Positions 26,859 through 36,310 are shown, counted from the stretch's first letter. The stretch is 64,000 nt of DNA from Polyangium mundeleinium (GCF_028369105.1 NZ_JAQNDO010000001.1:6790501-6854500), one strand, 5' to 3'. Notes: generated from the sequence alone by a model not told the origin. Made by a program: numbers and translations.

Positions 26859-29015
26859 TTACGGCTTTCCCCCGATCGCCTTCTCCGCCGCGCGGAGCAA
26901 AGGCCCCGCGCTGATCGGCTCCCCCGCCGCGTGTTTCATCCACAGGTCCGGCAGGACCGATCCGTATTTCGCCATCCGCTCGAACTCCGGACCGAGCTTG
27001 CCTTGCTTCCGCACGTGCTCCTCGATCTGGAACGCAATGAGGTGCCCGAGCGGATAATCCGGCAAGTAGAGCGGCGTCGAGATCGCGTGCGAATAAATCG
27101 CGAGCAACGCCGAATCCGGCGACCCGAGGTGCGGCGCGTAATACTGGTTCCAGTATTTCTTCGCGATCGTGACCGTGGCCTTCCCGAGCTCCTCGGCCGT
27201 CGCGTCCGGGTGCTCGTAGAGCCAGTGCCAGACGTCCGTCTCGACGAGCGCGACGCCCGCGATCTCCCACGCCGCCCATAACTCGCCGAGCACCCGATCC
27301 CGATCGGACTCGGCCGTCGTCTTCTGGAGGCCGAGCAGCTCCAGATCCCGCGCCTGGAACGTGAAGGCGAGCGCCTCGGTGAACGCGTTGTTCGGCACGC
27401 CCGCGAGGAGCGTGTGGTCGACGTCGTAGAGCGACAGGACTTGCTCGACGTTGTGCCCGAGCTCGTGGACGGCGATGTTGTATCCCTTGTAGTTCATCCC
27501 GTCCTTCTCGATACGCGTCCGGAGGCGCGCCTTGTCCCCGCGGCGCCGCGGCTCCATCGCGTGCCCGGCGCCGCGCGAGGGATCCACCGCGATCCGCTCG
27601 GCGATCGTCTTCGCGTGATCCTTCGGAAAGCCGAGCGCCACGAGGATCCGCGGGATGTCGGCCGCAAATGCCTTCGCGTCGGGATATTTTTTGCGCGTGA
27701 TCGCGTCGAGCTCGGCCTCCGTCTTGCCGCCGCGTGCCTTGAAGCCCGCATACCAGAGATCCTGCGGCCCGAGCTTGCGGCCGAGCCGACGCTCGATCTC
27801 GGCGGCGACCTTCGGGATCGTGCTCGAGCCGAGGATTTCGAGGAAAAGCGCGCGCACGCGGTCCTCGCCGATCTCGCGGCCGAGTTCGAATCGACGCTTG
27901 ATCGCGGTATTCGCGATCGGCGAATACGGGTCGGCCCGCCGGGAAGCGCGGAACGAGGCGAGCAGTTTTTCATAACGCACGTAGGGCTCGGGGCTCGCCG
28001 AGGCCACCGTGATCGGCGCGCGTTTCGGCGCGGCGGGCTCGACGTCCGCGGCGGGCGCGAGGCGGACCTCGTTCGTGAACGGGTTCCAGTCGACCCGCGG
28101 ATCGTCGATGACCGCAGCCGGGATCGTCTGCGTGACGATCCGCTCCATCACCTGCACGATCATCCGCTGCTTTTCGAGGCCGCGCGGATCGCCGTAATTG
28201 GCCTTGAGCTCGTCGCGCAGGTTCCAGTGGCTGATCAGCCGGAGCCCCGCGGGGAAGGGCCTCTCGCCCTTCTCGTTCACGAGGTGGTGCATCCAGATGT
28301 TGTAATCGGAGATGTACAGATCCCCCTCGGTGTTCGCGCGGGCGATCTCCTGGGCGATCTCGCCGGGAATGCGGATCGCGAAGCGCCCCGTGAGCCGCTC
28401 CTCGGCCCAGCGGCGGCGGCTCCACCGTTCGCCCTCGGCGTTTTTCGTGGCGAGGTCCGAGAGCGGAAAATTGAGCAATGCGACGAACGCGATCCGGGAC
28501 TTGAACAGATCCTCGTAGAGGTGCGCCGCGGGCTCGTAGCCCGCGAGCAGCGGATCGAGCGGAAAGAGCGGCCCGGTGTCGGTGTCCGTGGGGAAACGCA
28601 GCGCGCGCCCCATCTCGTGCAGGTGCCCTTCGAGCTGCTCCATCAAGCCTTCGAGCCGGGCGAACGTGGCGTCGACCGCGGCCGGATCCGAGAGGAACTG
28701 TTCGCGCACGAACGCGGCGAACTCCCCGTCCTCCGCCCGCCAGAGGGACGCGGCCTGCGCGAGGCCCCGCTTGATCCGGGGCCTCTGCGCCTCGCCGTGC
28801 TTGCCGACGAGCTCCGCTTCGAGGGCGGCGAGGCCCGCGACGACGGTCGTCGCCGCGGCCGGGGCGGCGACGGCCGAAGGATCGGACGAAGGTTTCGCCA
28901 CGGCGGCCGGCGGCTCGGGGGCGCAGGGCGGCGGGGGCGCAGCCGGCATCGGGGGTTCGCCTGCACAACCGGCGAGGAGGACGAGCGGGGCGAGGTGGGC
29001 GAGAGCGGAGCGCAT
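26859..29015 (-). CDS. HELGH zinc metallopeptidase lipoprotein
   Basis: A 718-residue lipoprotein (lipobox LLAGC near residue 17) with a Pro/Ala-rich linker. Most of the chain is helical, as in M3-like gluzincins. The zinc site HELGH is at residues 517-521, and a downstream Glu in NNAFTEALAFTFQ is the likely third ligand. Nearby YNIAVHELGHNVEQ and the tyrosine-rich KKYWNQYYAPHLG resemble peptidases that work on peptides outside the cytoplasm. It is probably anchored to the envelope and degrades peptides. Length is in the normal range of M3-type enzymes. It is convergent with the lipoprotein gene before it, and 64 bp from the Cys-rich lipoprotein stop. Confidence 0.82.
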   Translation of the reverse strand: MRSALAHLAPLVLLAGCAGEPPMPAAPPPPCAPEPPAAVAKPSSDPSAVAAPAAATTVVAGLAALEAELVGKHGEAQRPRIKRGLAQAASLWRAEDGEFAAFVREQFLSDPAAVDATFARLEGLMEQLEGHLHEMGRALRFPTDTDTGPLFPLDPLLAGYEPAAHLYEDLFKSRIAFVALLNFPLSDLATKNAEGERWSRRRWAEERLTGRFAIRIPGEIAQEIARANTEGDLYISDYNIWMHHLVNEKGERPFPAGLRLISHWNLRDELKANYGDPRGLEKQRMIVQVMERIVTQTIPAAVIDDPRVDWNPFTNEVRLAPAADVEPAAPKRAPITVASASPEPYVRYEKLLASFRASRRADPYSPIANTAIKRRFELGREIGEDRVRALFLEILGSSTIPKVAAEIERRLGRKLGPQDLWYAGFKARGGKTEAELDAITRKKYPDAKAFAADIPRILVALGFPKDHAKTIAERIAVDPSRGAGHAMEPRRRGDKARLRTRIEKDGMNYKGYNIAVHELGHNVEQVLSLYDVDHTLLAGVPNNAFTEALAFTFQARDLELLGLQKTTAESDRDRVLGELWAAWEIAGVALVETDVWHWLYEHPDATAEELGKATVTIAKKYWNQYYAPHLGSPDSALLAIYSHAISTPLYLPDYPLGHLIAFQIEEHVRKQGKLGPEFERMAKYGSVLPDLWMKHAAGEPISAGPLLRAAEKAIGGKP

Positions 29016-29079
29016 GCGTACGCTCCAGACCAGAGGTCGACGGCGGCGTCAACCGGCGTTCGTCGCCGGTCGGGTCAGC

Positions 29080-29697
29080 TCAGGGAATACAAGCCGAGCT
29101 GCCGCCCGGCTGGAAGACGGGGCAGTAGGTATCCGCCGTTTCGCAGAGCCCCGTACAGGTCTTGCAATGCATGCATTGATCGAGCGCCCGGAAACGCGTG
29201 ATCCCCTCCATGTCGAGGCCCGCCTCCTGGCAAAACCACGTGCAACACGCCCCGGCCTGGGTGGTGTCACAAGGGCCCGGGCCGTTCGGGGTGCTGTTAT
29301 GCTGGCAGTGGTAGATGCTGACGCAGGTCTTCCAGGCCATGCAGGCGTCGAACTCGGCCTTGCACTCGTTCGCGGGCGCGCCGGTGTCGGCCGTGCATTC
29401 TTCGCAGCTCGCATAATTGCCCCCGCCCGCGCCGCCCGTGCCTCCGCCTGCGCCGCCCGTGCCTCCGCCCGCGCCGCCCGAGCCGGCCATCATGCCGCCG
29501 CCCGCGCCCCCAGCGCCGCCCGTGCCCATGCCTCCGCCCGTGCCCCCAGAGCCGCCGCTCGACGCGGTGCTGCCCGCGTCGGAGCCCCCGGAGCCGCCCG
29601 AGCCGCCGTTGTTCACCTCACTGCCGCAGCCGATGACGCCGATCGACACGCTCGCCAGGACGAACCCCCACAAAGACCACGACGATTTCATCCGCAT
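29080..29697 (-). CDS. Cys-rich lipoprotein with Gly/Ala linker
   Basis: A 205-residue lipoprotein. The lipobox VIGC is near residue 24. A linker of about 70 residues is made of Gly, Ala and Ser, with GGAGGG-type repeats. The C-terminal 100 residues contain about 18 cysteines (for example SCEECTAD, HCQHNS, CMHCKTCTGLCE), so it is a disulphide-rich exported domain of a type common in myxobacterial surface proteins. The function is unknown. The ATG at 29697 is chosen because GGTGGAGGGAGGC precedes it. Confidence 0.75.
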   Translation of the reverse strand: MRMKSSWSLWGFVLASVSIGVIGCGSEVNNGGSGGSGGSDAGSTASSGGSGGTGGGMGTGGAGGAGGGMMAGSGGAGGGTGGAGGGTGGAGGGNYASCEECTADTGAPANECKAEFDACMAWKTCVSIYHCQHNSTPNGPGPCDTTQAGACCTWFCQEAGLDMEGITRFRALDQCMHCKTCTGLCETADTYCPVFQPGGSSACIP

Positions 29698-29803
29698 GCC
29701 TCCCTCCACCTTCCCATGGTTGGTGCGCAAACGAAGCGCAGGGAGGAGCGTACACGGTTTTTCGTGCGGAGAGCCCGCGCAGGCCCGGTAGGAATGGCGA
29801 CCG

Positions 29804-30763
29804 TCAGCCGCCGAGCGAGGCGCCCGCGGGCTCGTGGCCCTCGGCGGCGCGGAGGAAGGGCAGGATGGTCTCGACCATCCGATCGGGCGAGTCGACGTGG
29901 GAGAAATGCGACGTGCCTTCGAGGTATCGAAGCTCGGAGCCCCGCGCGAGGCGGTGGAGGGCTTCCCCCACGCGGGGCGAGACCACCGGATCCTTCCGGG
30001 CGTACACGAAGAGCAACGGCACGGGGAAAGGCGCGCGGCCGAGCTCGTCGACGAAGGCGTGGAAGCCCGCAGGCGCGAGCGTCTCGTGCAGCGATTTCGT
30101 GAAGCACGCGAGCCCCGCGTCCGTGGCGAGCGGCGCGCCGTACTCGTCGAGCTCCTCGCGCGATTTGAGCCGTTCGTCGTGGTAATGGACGTTCCGGTAC
30201 ACCCAGCGGCGCGGGTCGCGCTGCACGAGGTAACGAAGGAGCGCGCGGCCCGCGCCGGTCGAGAGCATGGCCCGGAGCGCGACGTACCGCGGCTCCGGCG
30301 TGCCCGGCGCGTGGTTCACGACGAGGCGCGAGACGGCCGCCGGATCCTGCAAGGCGAGGTGCATCGCCACGTACCCGCCGAGCGAGTTGCCCATGACGGC
30401 GCACCCACGGATGCCGAGCGCCTGCTGGAGCTCGGCGAGGAACGTGCCGAAGCTCCGCGGCGAAAAATCCGCCCGCGTCGGTTTGTCGGAGCGGCCTGCG
30501 CCGGGCAGATCGGGCGCAAAGACACGGAAGAACCGGCCGAGGGGCTCGAGCACGTACCGGAACGAGTAACTCGACGTCATGAGCCCGTGCACGAGCAGGA
30601 GGGGCGGGCCCGATCCCACGACACGGACATGCACGCCGACATCGCCGAAGATGCGGGAGGGCACCTGCACGCGGCGCGCCTCGGCGCGGTGGTAGCCGTG
30701 CGGGATGCGCGGCAACGCGGGGAGCGCTTCGTAGGGGAGCCGTTCGAAAGGACGGAGCGCCAT
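29804..30763 (-). CDS. Alpha/beta hydrolase
   Basis: A 319-residue hydrolase of the abhydrolase_1 family: the oxyanion strand LLLVHGLMTSS, a GAGRSDKP loop, the nucleophile elbow GNSLGG, the acid region FVYARKDPVVSP and the catalytic His in EGTSHFSHVD. No signal peptide; probably cytoplasmic. The ATG overlaps the stop of the upstream gene (TGATG), so it is coupled to the DsbA-like gene and the pair may act on one aromatic or xenobiotic compound; this is inference from context. Confidence 0.85.
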   Translation of the reverse strand: MALRPFERLPYEALPALPRIPHGYHRAEARRVQVPSRIFGDVGVHVRVVGSGPPLLLVHGLMTSSYSFRYVLEPLGRFFRVFAPDLPGAGRSDKPTRADFSPRSFGTFLAELQQALGIRGCAVMGNSLGGYVAMHLALQDPAAVSRLVVNHAPGTPEPRYVALRAMLSTGAGRALLRYLVQRDPRRWVYRNVHYHDERLKSREELDEYGAPLATDAGLACFTKSLHETLAPAGFHAFVDELGRAPFPVPLLFVYARKDPVVSPRVGEALHRLARGSELRYLEGTSHFSHVDSPDRMVETILPFLRAAEGHEPAGASLGG

Positions 30764-31347
30764 CAGCCTTTCAGCGCTTCCTCGACGAAGTGGAGCCGAT
30801 CGTTGCCCCAAAAGAGCTCGTCCCCGACGAACATCGCAGGCGCGCCGAACGCGCCGCGCGCGATCGCCTCGTCGGTGTCCACGCGGAGCCGATCCTTGAT
30901 CGCGGGCGTCTCGATCGCGGCGAGCGCCGCCTCGGCTTCGAGGCCCACGCCGCGCGCGAGTTCGGCGAGCGTCTCGGGGCTCGCGACGTCCCGATCCTCT
31001 GCCCACATGGCGCGGAAGGCGGCCTGCGAGAACGCCTCGGCTTTGCCTTGCTCCGCGGCGACGTGGACCATGCGCATGGCCTTGATCGTGTTCGAGGGGA
31101 AGTGGCTGGAGAAACGGAAGGGCACGCCGTAGTGCCGCGCCCAGCGCTCGAGGTCCTTGAAGAGGTACGCGCCCTTCGTGGGGATCTTGGCCGGCATGTC
31201 GTTGCCCGCGGCCTTGAACACGGCGAAGAGCACGAAGGGACGGTACGCGATCGTCGCGCCGGCGCGCGCCGCGAGGGCCGGGAGCTGCGTGGCGGCGAGG
31301 TAGCTGTACGGGGAGGAGAAGTCGAAAAAGAAGTCGACGGTCTTCAA
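30763..31347 (-). CDS. DsbA-family 2-hydroxychromene-2-carboxylate isomerase-like protein
   Basis: A 194-residue thioredoxin-fold protein of the DsbA/HCCA isomerase group. It begins VDFFFDFSSPYSYLA, where Ser residues replace the CxxC, the pattern for glutathione-dependent isomerases. FGAPAMFVGDELFWGNDRLHFVEEAL is the matching C-terminus. The likely start is a TTG at 31347 preceded by GGAGG, since no in-frame ATG is suitable. It is coupled to the hydrolase by the TGATG overlap. An isomerase in aromatic degradation is the usual role of the family; another glutathione-dependent reaction is possible. Confidence 0.8.
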   Translation of the reverse strand: MKTVDFFFDFSSPYSYLAATQLPALAARAGATIAYRPFVLFAVFKAAGNDMPAKIPTKGAYLFKDLERWARHYGVPFRFSSHFPSNTIKAMRMVHVAAEQGKAEAFSQAAFRAMWAEDRDVASPETLAELARGVGLEAEAALAAIETPAIKDRLRVDTDEAIARGAFGAPAMFVGDELFWGNDRLHFVEEALKG

Positions 31348-31406
31348 GGGGCGGCCTCCGGGAAACGACGAGTGTAGGGGCGATGGATCGCCCAGAGAAG
31401 GGGCGT

Positions 31407-32588
31407 TCACGGGCCCGCGTCGCGTTCGATCCCAGCGTCGATGTCGAGGGACGGCTCCGCAGGGTCGCTGTCGATGTTCGCGTCGAGGACCAAGGCACGC
31501 GCGCGGAGCTGTGCGGCCTCCTCGCGGCGGCCGAGCTCTTTGTAGGTGAGGCTCAGGTTGTAGAGCGAGATCGCGTCGTCGCCGGCGAGCACGAGCACCT
31601 CTTCGTAGAGGCGCATGGCTTCGTCGTGCTTGCCGCCCGTCTGCGCCGTGTAGGCGTGGTAGCGCTTCGTGTCGACGAGCGTGCGCTTCATGTCCACGTT
31701 CTCGGGCGCGAGCGCGACGGCCTGCGTGTACGCGCGCGTCGCTTCGTCGAGCTCGTTCTTGCGCGCATGCGCGATGCCGAGGTTGTACCAGAAGGCCGCG
31801 CTCTTCGGGCTCACCACGAGCGCCTTCCGGTACCACGAGATGGCCTCGTCGTAGTTGCCCGCGTCGAACGCCTCGTTGGCGAGGCGTGCGCTGTCGCTGC
31901 CTCCGTTCTTCGAGAGGTTGACGCGCGGGCGGAGCACGGTTGCGCCCGCGCCCGAGGCCGCGACGACGAGCAAGACCACGAGCCCCGCCGCGACGCGCAC
32001 CGAAGCACGTCGACGCGCGACCCGCAGGCCCCCCGTGATCACGAGCCCCACGAGCACGCCGAGCAGCGCGCCCACGCCGTGCGCCACGTTCGCGACGGGC
32101 AAGACGTCGAGGACAGTCGTCGCGATGCAGAAGAAGAACCAGCCGATGAAGAGCTGCGTCGTGCGCGCATCCACAGTGCCGCGCATGCGCGCGTCCGCGC
32201 GATCGAGCACCCACGCGAGGCCGAAGAGGCCGTAGACCACGCCGGACAGGCCGATCCCGCCGACGAAGGCCGCGTACTCGGCCGCCGCGGATCCCGCGGC
32301 GAAGAGCAGCACGAGGCCGAGCAGGCGGAACGATCCGAAGCGCTCCTCCAGCATCGTCCCGAGTGTCCAGAGCCAGGCGATGTTGAAAATCAAGTGCAAC
32401 GCGTTGGCGTGCGGCAAGGCGCTCGTGACGAGGCGCCACGGCTCGCCCTCGAACGCGCGCACGTTCATCACGAGCGGCTGGATCGATCGACCCGACGCGT
32501 CGAGCACCGTGACGAAGATGGCGAGCATCGCCACGCCGGCGGTGATCGGAAAACGCACGAACTCGGAGACGGGCGGCGGCTTCTTCAA
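31407..32588 (-). CDS. Rhomboid intramembrane protease fused to TPR repeats
   Basis: A 393-residue rhomboid-family serine protease. Six or seven hydrophobic segments lie in residues 15-200, with the catalytic Ser115 in GIGLSGVVYG and His170 in VANVAHGVG, plus the HLIFN loop at 65-69. Residues 230-365 are tetratricopeptide repeats (WYNLGIAHARKNELDEATRAY and similar), a fusion seen in several proteobacterial rhomboids. It should cut membrane substrates within the lipid bilayer, with the TPR part binding a partner. It lies 15 bp upstream of the beta-propeller gene on the same strand. Confidence 0.85.
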   Translation of the reverse strand: MKKPPPVSEFVRFPITAGVAMLAIFVTVLDASGRSIQPLVMNVRAFEGEPWRLVTSALPHANALHLIFNIAWLWTLGTMLEERFGSFRLLGLVLLFAAGSAAAEYAAFVGGIGLSGVVYGLFGLAWVLDRADARMRGTVDARTTQLFIGWFFFCIATTVLDVLPVANVAHGVGALLGVLVGLVITGGLRVARRRASVRVAAGLVVLLVVAASGAGATVLRPRVNLSKNGGSDSARLANEAFDAGNYDEAISWYRKALVVSPKSAAFWYNLGIAHARKNELDEATRAYTQAVALAPENVDMKRTLVDTKRYHAYTAQTGGKHDEAMRLYEEVLVLAGDDAISLYNLSLTYKELGRREEAAQLRARALVLDANIDSDPAEPSLDIDAGIERDAGP

Positions 32589-32603
32589 GGCGCGTCGGAG
32601 GGC

Positions 32604-34175
32604 TCAGGGCTCGAGCTTCAGCTCGGCCGCGTGGATCAGGGCCTCGAGATCGTCGAGCGAGGGCAGGGGCGCGTGAGCGAGCGTGATGGTGAGCGAGCCG
32701 GGTCCACGCTCGATCTGGACGTCGCCCTCACCCGCGCCCGGCGCGATCTCCGCGGCCCACTCGCGATCGGCCGCGGCGACGCGGCGCGCCTCGGCGCTCA
32801 GCCGATCGCGGATCCAGCGCGAGAGGCGCACCAAGCTCGACGAGGGCGGAGGATCCTGCTCGGGCTCGTCCGCGGTGACGGACACGAGGAGGCGGTACCG
32901 ATCGCTGCTCGTCCGGATCTGCACGTACGCATACCCGCCGCGCAGCGGCAAACGCACGCCGAGGCCGTCAGCGTCGCGCGCGAGCATGTTCGCCGCCGTG
33001 CGGTAGCTCGACTCGGCCCAGCCCGTCGACAAGCGCGCGAGCAGCGCCGCCGCTGCGCTCGACAGGGCGACATCCGCGTTGACCTGCGCCTCGGGGACGA
33101 CCCGGAGCGTCTGCGGGGGCGTCGGGATGCGCCCCTCGAACTCGCGGCTACGCAACGTCACCGTGCGGCTCACCGGACCGACGCCGGAGGGCGTGTCGTC
33201 GCCAGCATCGTCGGCCGGCAACACGCGCAGATCGCCGCTCTCGGCGTCCCGCAGCCACACCGCGCCGCACCACCACGCGGCCACGGTCTTGCCGTTCGGC
33301 AAGAACGCCATCGGACCCGGGCTCGCCGTCCAGAGCGGGCGCGCGAGCGGCACGCTGAAGACCTGCGTCGCGCGGGTCCGGCCGAGCGCGGTGACGAGCG
33401 CGCCGTCCGGCGAGAACTCGAGCGCCGCGACGCCGCGCAGCAAGTTGAGGCCGTTCTTCACCGAGAGCACCGCGCGCGGCTCGCCCTCCTTTCCCGGCTC
33501 GAACAAACGGATCCGGCTGTCGGGCCCCGCCGCCGCGACGAGCGTTCCATCGGGCGAGAACGCGACGGCCGCGTCGTTCTCACGCACGCCCTCGGGCCGC
33601 ACTTGCTGGAAATCCTCCGCCGACCAGTGCACGACCGGCGTCGCGCCCGTGGCCGCCATGAGCAGGCGACCGTCGGGGCTCCACGCGAGGCTGCGCAGCC
33701 TACGCCGATGCGGGTACGCGAGTTCGCGCACGAGCGCGCCATCCGCGAGCCGGTAGACGAGCACCGCGCTCGTGAGGCGATCGGCCGTGACCGCGAGCAA
33801 CTTGCCGTCGGGCGAGAGCGCGATCGGCGCCTCGCCGCGCCACGGCTCGGGCGTCAAGCATCGACCCGTGACGAGGTCGAAGACCTGCACCGTGTGCACT
33901 GCCTCGTCGGCCTCCTCGCGCGCGTCGAGGGCGGAACGGGCTGCGCTCGGCGGCACGCGCGCGTCATCCGACCACGCCGTGACGAGGCGCCCGCCGTCGG
34001 GCGAGAGCGCGAGCCCCGTCGCGCCCACGCCGAATCGGAAGAGCGCTCGGCCAACGCGCAGATCGTAGACGACCGTGCGCCCGTTGCCGATCGCCGACGC
34101 CGCGAGTCGCTTGCCGTCGGCGGAGACGGCGAGGGCCGTGGCCTCGTGCGAGAGGGGGAGTTGACTTGCGTGCAC
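32604..34175 (-). CDS. WD40-like beta-propeller protein
   Basis: A 523-residue protein with six or seven propeller blades, recognisable by repeated LAVSADGKRLAAS, LALSPDGGRLVTA, IALSPDGKLLAV, LAWSPDGRLLMA and VAFSPDGTLVAAA patterns. The C-terminal 150 residues are helical with a DUF-like layout and have no recognised motif. The start is a GTG at 34175, which leaves a polar N-terminus without a signal peptide. It probably acts as a cytoplasmic scaffold or sensor. It precedes the rhomboid-TPR gene in transcription order, so the two may form one operon. Confidence 0.75.
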   Translation of the reverse strand: MHASQLPLSHEATALAVSADGKRLAASAIGNGRTVVYDLRVGRALFRFGVGATGLALSPDGGRLVTAWSDDARVPPSAARSALDAREEADEAVHTVQVFDLVTGRCLTPEPWRGEAPIALSPDGKLLAVTADRLTSAVLVYRLADGALVRELAYPHRRRLRSLAWSPDGRLLMAATGATPVVHWSAEDFQQVRPEGVRENDAAVAFSPDGTLVAAAGPDSRIRLFEPGKEGEPRAVLSVKNGLNLLRGVAALEFSPDGALVTALGRTRATQVFSVPLARPLWTASPGPMAFLPNGKTVAAWWCGAVWLRDAESGDLRVLPADDAGDDTPSGVGPVSRTVTLRSREFEGRIPTPPQTLRVVPEAQVNADVALSSAAAALLARLSTGWAESSYRTAANMLARDADGLGVRLPLRGGYAYVQIRTSSDRYRLLVSVTADEPEQDPPPSSSLVRLSRWIRDRLSAEARRVAAADREWAAEIAPGAGEGDVQIERGPGSLTITLAHAPLPSLDDLEALIHAAELKLEP

Positions 34176-34534
34176 GCGGCACGAGTCTAGCGCCCCCGCG
34201 TCCGCGAGACGATGCCCGGACAGAGGGACCGTGGTCCTTTTTGGACGATCGTTTGCCCGAGGCCACCCCCCCGCGCGCCACACCCCGTAGCCCAAAACTG
34301 TAAACGATGTCACATGCCCCCGCCGCGACGCGCCTCCCGCGACTTCGTCCGGGTACGGCGTGTCGGGAGGGCGCTCTCGGCGCGGGCCCGATTGACCAGG
34401 ACGCCGCGGGCCCAATCTTCACCGTGACGAACGCTGTGGAGGGTCCACCGGTCGTCCGCGCGATGGAAATTGCGGTCCGTCTTCGTTTGGCTCGCGCCGC
34501 GGCCGCGCCGAACGAGGGCGGGATGGGGGGCGCC
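34176..34534. other. Divergent intergenic region
   Basis: A 359-bp gap between a minus-strand propeller gene and a plus-strand lipoprotein. It contains TTGACC at 34392-34397, a 16-base spacer and AATCTT, a weak promoter candidate for the lipoprotein. Another open frame begins at 34307 in phase with the lipoprotein, but no ribosome site supports it. No further gene is visible. Confidence 0.4.
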
Positions 34535-35185
34535 ATGTCGAAACGAACACGTTCATCCCGATCGAACCTCTCCCCGAAGACGAGGCGCGCCGCGCTCTCG
34601 TTCGTGCCTCTCCTCCTCGGAGGCATGTTGCTCGCCGGCCAGGGCTGCTTCGCGGGCGCCGATGCGACCGACGGCGGGCTGACGTCGGCCCCGAGTTACC
34701 TCGTCGCGCAGCCCTCGCGGGAGGAATGGCGCGACTTGGTGGATGCTGCGAAGTCGATCTCCCTGCCTTCGGCGAGCGCCATCAGCGATATCCCGGATTC
34801 CGGGATCCAGAGCGCGGCCCAGGATCTCTACGAGGCGCTTTCGGACTTCCAGGGCTCCGCCTCCGCCGATTACGAGACGCTCCGCGACGCCGCGGAGCGC
34901 GTGAACGCGGCGGGGTCGGGCCTCTACCAGGCCATCCAGGACGTCGTGAGCGGCGGCGACAGGGAACCGGGGCGGGGGCGCATCGCCCGCCCGCCGCCCG
35001 ACGTCGATCCCACCGAGGCGATCACGCTCGCGCTCGCCGCCTCCGAGCGGGAATACCGCCGGTGCCTGCGACACACCCTCACGGGCTACACGCTCTGCCT
35101 CGCCACGGCCACGACGATCGGGCTGAAGGCGCAGTGCAATGCGAACTTCCTCGCCCTCACGATCGCCTGCACCGCGGTCGCCTGA
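34535..35185 (+). CDS. Exported protein with a long helical domain
   Basis: A 216-residue exported protein. The N-terminus is strongly basic (about 20 residues), followed by a hydrophobic core and a lipobox-like LAGQGC near residue 38, so it is probably a lipoprotein with a long n-region. The mature part is helical and acidic (SREEWRDLVDAAKS, DYETLRDAAERVNAAG) and then contains a Cys-rich, hydrophobic tail (YRRCLRHTLTGYTLCLATATT). The function is unknown. The ATG at 34535 is favoured over the longer frame because of the GGGATGGGGGG purine run. It is convergent with the transpeptidase gene, three bases away. Confidence 0.65.
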   Translation: MSKRTRSSRSNLSPKTRRAALSFVPLLLGGMLLAGQGCFAGADATDGGLTSAPSYLVAQPSREEWRDLVDAAKSISLPSASAISDIPDSGIQSAAQDLYEALSDFQGSASADYETLRDAAERVNAAGSGLYQAIQDVVSGGDREPGRGRIARPPPDVDPTEAITLALAASEREYRRCLRHTLTGYTLCLATATTIGLKAQCNANFLALTIACTAVA

Positions 35186-35188
35186 AGC

Positions 35189-36310
35189 TCAGCGCGCGCG
35201 TCGCTCGTCGCGGCTGCCCGCGAAGTAGGCTTCGAGCAGCTCGCGGCCGACGATGTTCGCCTTCGTGCGCCATGTGATGTCGTTCGCCAGCATGACGGCC
35301 ACGGCGATCTCGGGCTTGTCCGCGGGCGCAAAGGAGGCGAACCACGAGAACATGCGCGCCGGCTTCTTGCCGATGAGCGTGCCGGTCTTCGCGGCCACGG
35401 CCACGCCGGGGAGCGCGCGCGTCCCGTCCGCGTGGCGGAACGCTTTGACGCACGTGCCACGCTTCGTGGTGACCTGGAGCATGCGGTTCAGCGTGCGCGC
35501 GACGCGCGGATCGAGGGCGCGGCGCTCGACCACGCGGGCGACGGGCACGCCGGGATCCTTGAGCACGAGCCGCACGCGCTCGCCGCCGTTGGCGATGGTC
35601 TGCATCGCGAAGAGCGCGCCGAGCGGCGAGAGCTTTCCGTTCCAGAACCCCGCGGCGGCGCGGGCCATGCCGAAGGGATCGGCCGGGATCTCGACGCGCC
35701 CGGCGTGGGCGGGGACGTCGATCGGCACGTCGCCGGAGAAACCGAGCGCGCCTGCCATGCGCCGCAGATCGTCCGGGTCGAGGTGCCGCTTCGCCATCCG
35801 CGCGAACACCATGTTGATGCTCTTGCCGAGGGCCTCGCCGAACGGCGCGCACGCGCTGCCGCCGCGCCGGTCGAGATCGGCCGCCGTGATGTCGTGCTCG
35901 CCGCCCGACCAGCACGCCTCCGTGCCTTCGTTCGCGTGACCGCCGTCGAGCAGCGCCGCGGCCGTGACGATCTTGAACAGGCTCGCGCTCGGTGCGTAGG
36001 GCTCGGCCACGAAGTCGCGGTTGCCGCGGCTCGCCCAGACGAGGATCCGCCCGGTGCGCACGTCCGAGGCGACGATCGCGGCCTCGGGGGCGCCCGAGCG
36101 CGCGAGCAGCCGCTCGGCCTCGCGTTGCAGGCGAGGATCGAGCGTCAGGCGCACGGGTTTGGCCTGGCCGCCCACGGCGCCGTAGGCGGCCTCGGACGTG
36201 ACACGGATGCGGTGGAGGCCGAGCGACGCGGCCTCTGCGTCGGGCGAGCCGACGAGGAGGACGGACGCGAGCGCGGCCGGGGCGAGGAGGGCGCGGATCG
36301 AAGACACCAC
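35189..36310 (-). CDS. Penicillin-binding transpeptidase-domain protein
   Basis: A 373-residue single-domain penicillin-binding protein. All three motifs are present: SLFK with Ser110 and Lys113, SIN at 164-166 and KTG at 308-310. The N-terminus has a signal peptide ending near residue 28. There is no N-terminal PBP dimerisation or glycosyltransferase domain, so it resembles stand-alone class B-like transpeptidases or OXA-type beta-lactamases. Against the beta-lactamase reading, the Lys-rich C-terminus and the surrounding phrases (GFWNGKLSPLGALFAMQTIANGG) are more like FtsI/PBP2 transpeptidases. It is divergent from ribA. Confidence 0.85.
   Translation of the reverse strand: MVSSIRALLAPAALASVLLVGSPDAEAASLGLHRIRVTSEAAYGAVGGQAKPVRLTLDPRLQREAERLLARSGAPEAAIVASDVRTGRILVWASRGNRDFVAEPYAPSASLFKIVTAAALLDGGHANEGTEACWSGGEHDITAADLDRRGGSACAPFGEALGKSINMVFARMAKRHLDPDDLRRMAGALGFSGDVPIDVPAHAGRVEIPADPFGMARAAAGFWNGKLSPLGALFAMQTIANGGERVRLVLKDPGVPVARVVERRALDPRVARTLNRMLQVTTKRGTCVKAFRHADGTRALPGVAVAAKTGTLIGKKPARMFSWFASFAPADKPEIAVAVMLANDITWRTKANIVGRELLEAYFAGSRDERRAR

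Noticed and set aside
31383-34190. A 935-residue plus-strand open frame
   Set aside because: It is antisense to the rhomboid and propeller genes and shows only GC-bias composition.
35189-36310. A class D beta-lactamase
   Set aside because: SxxK, SxN and KTG are shared with beta-lactamases, but the flanking sequence and lack of the OXA-type YGN motif favour a transpeptidase.
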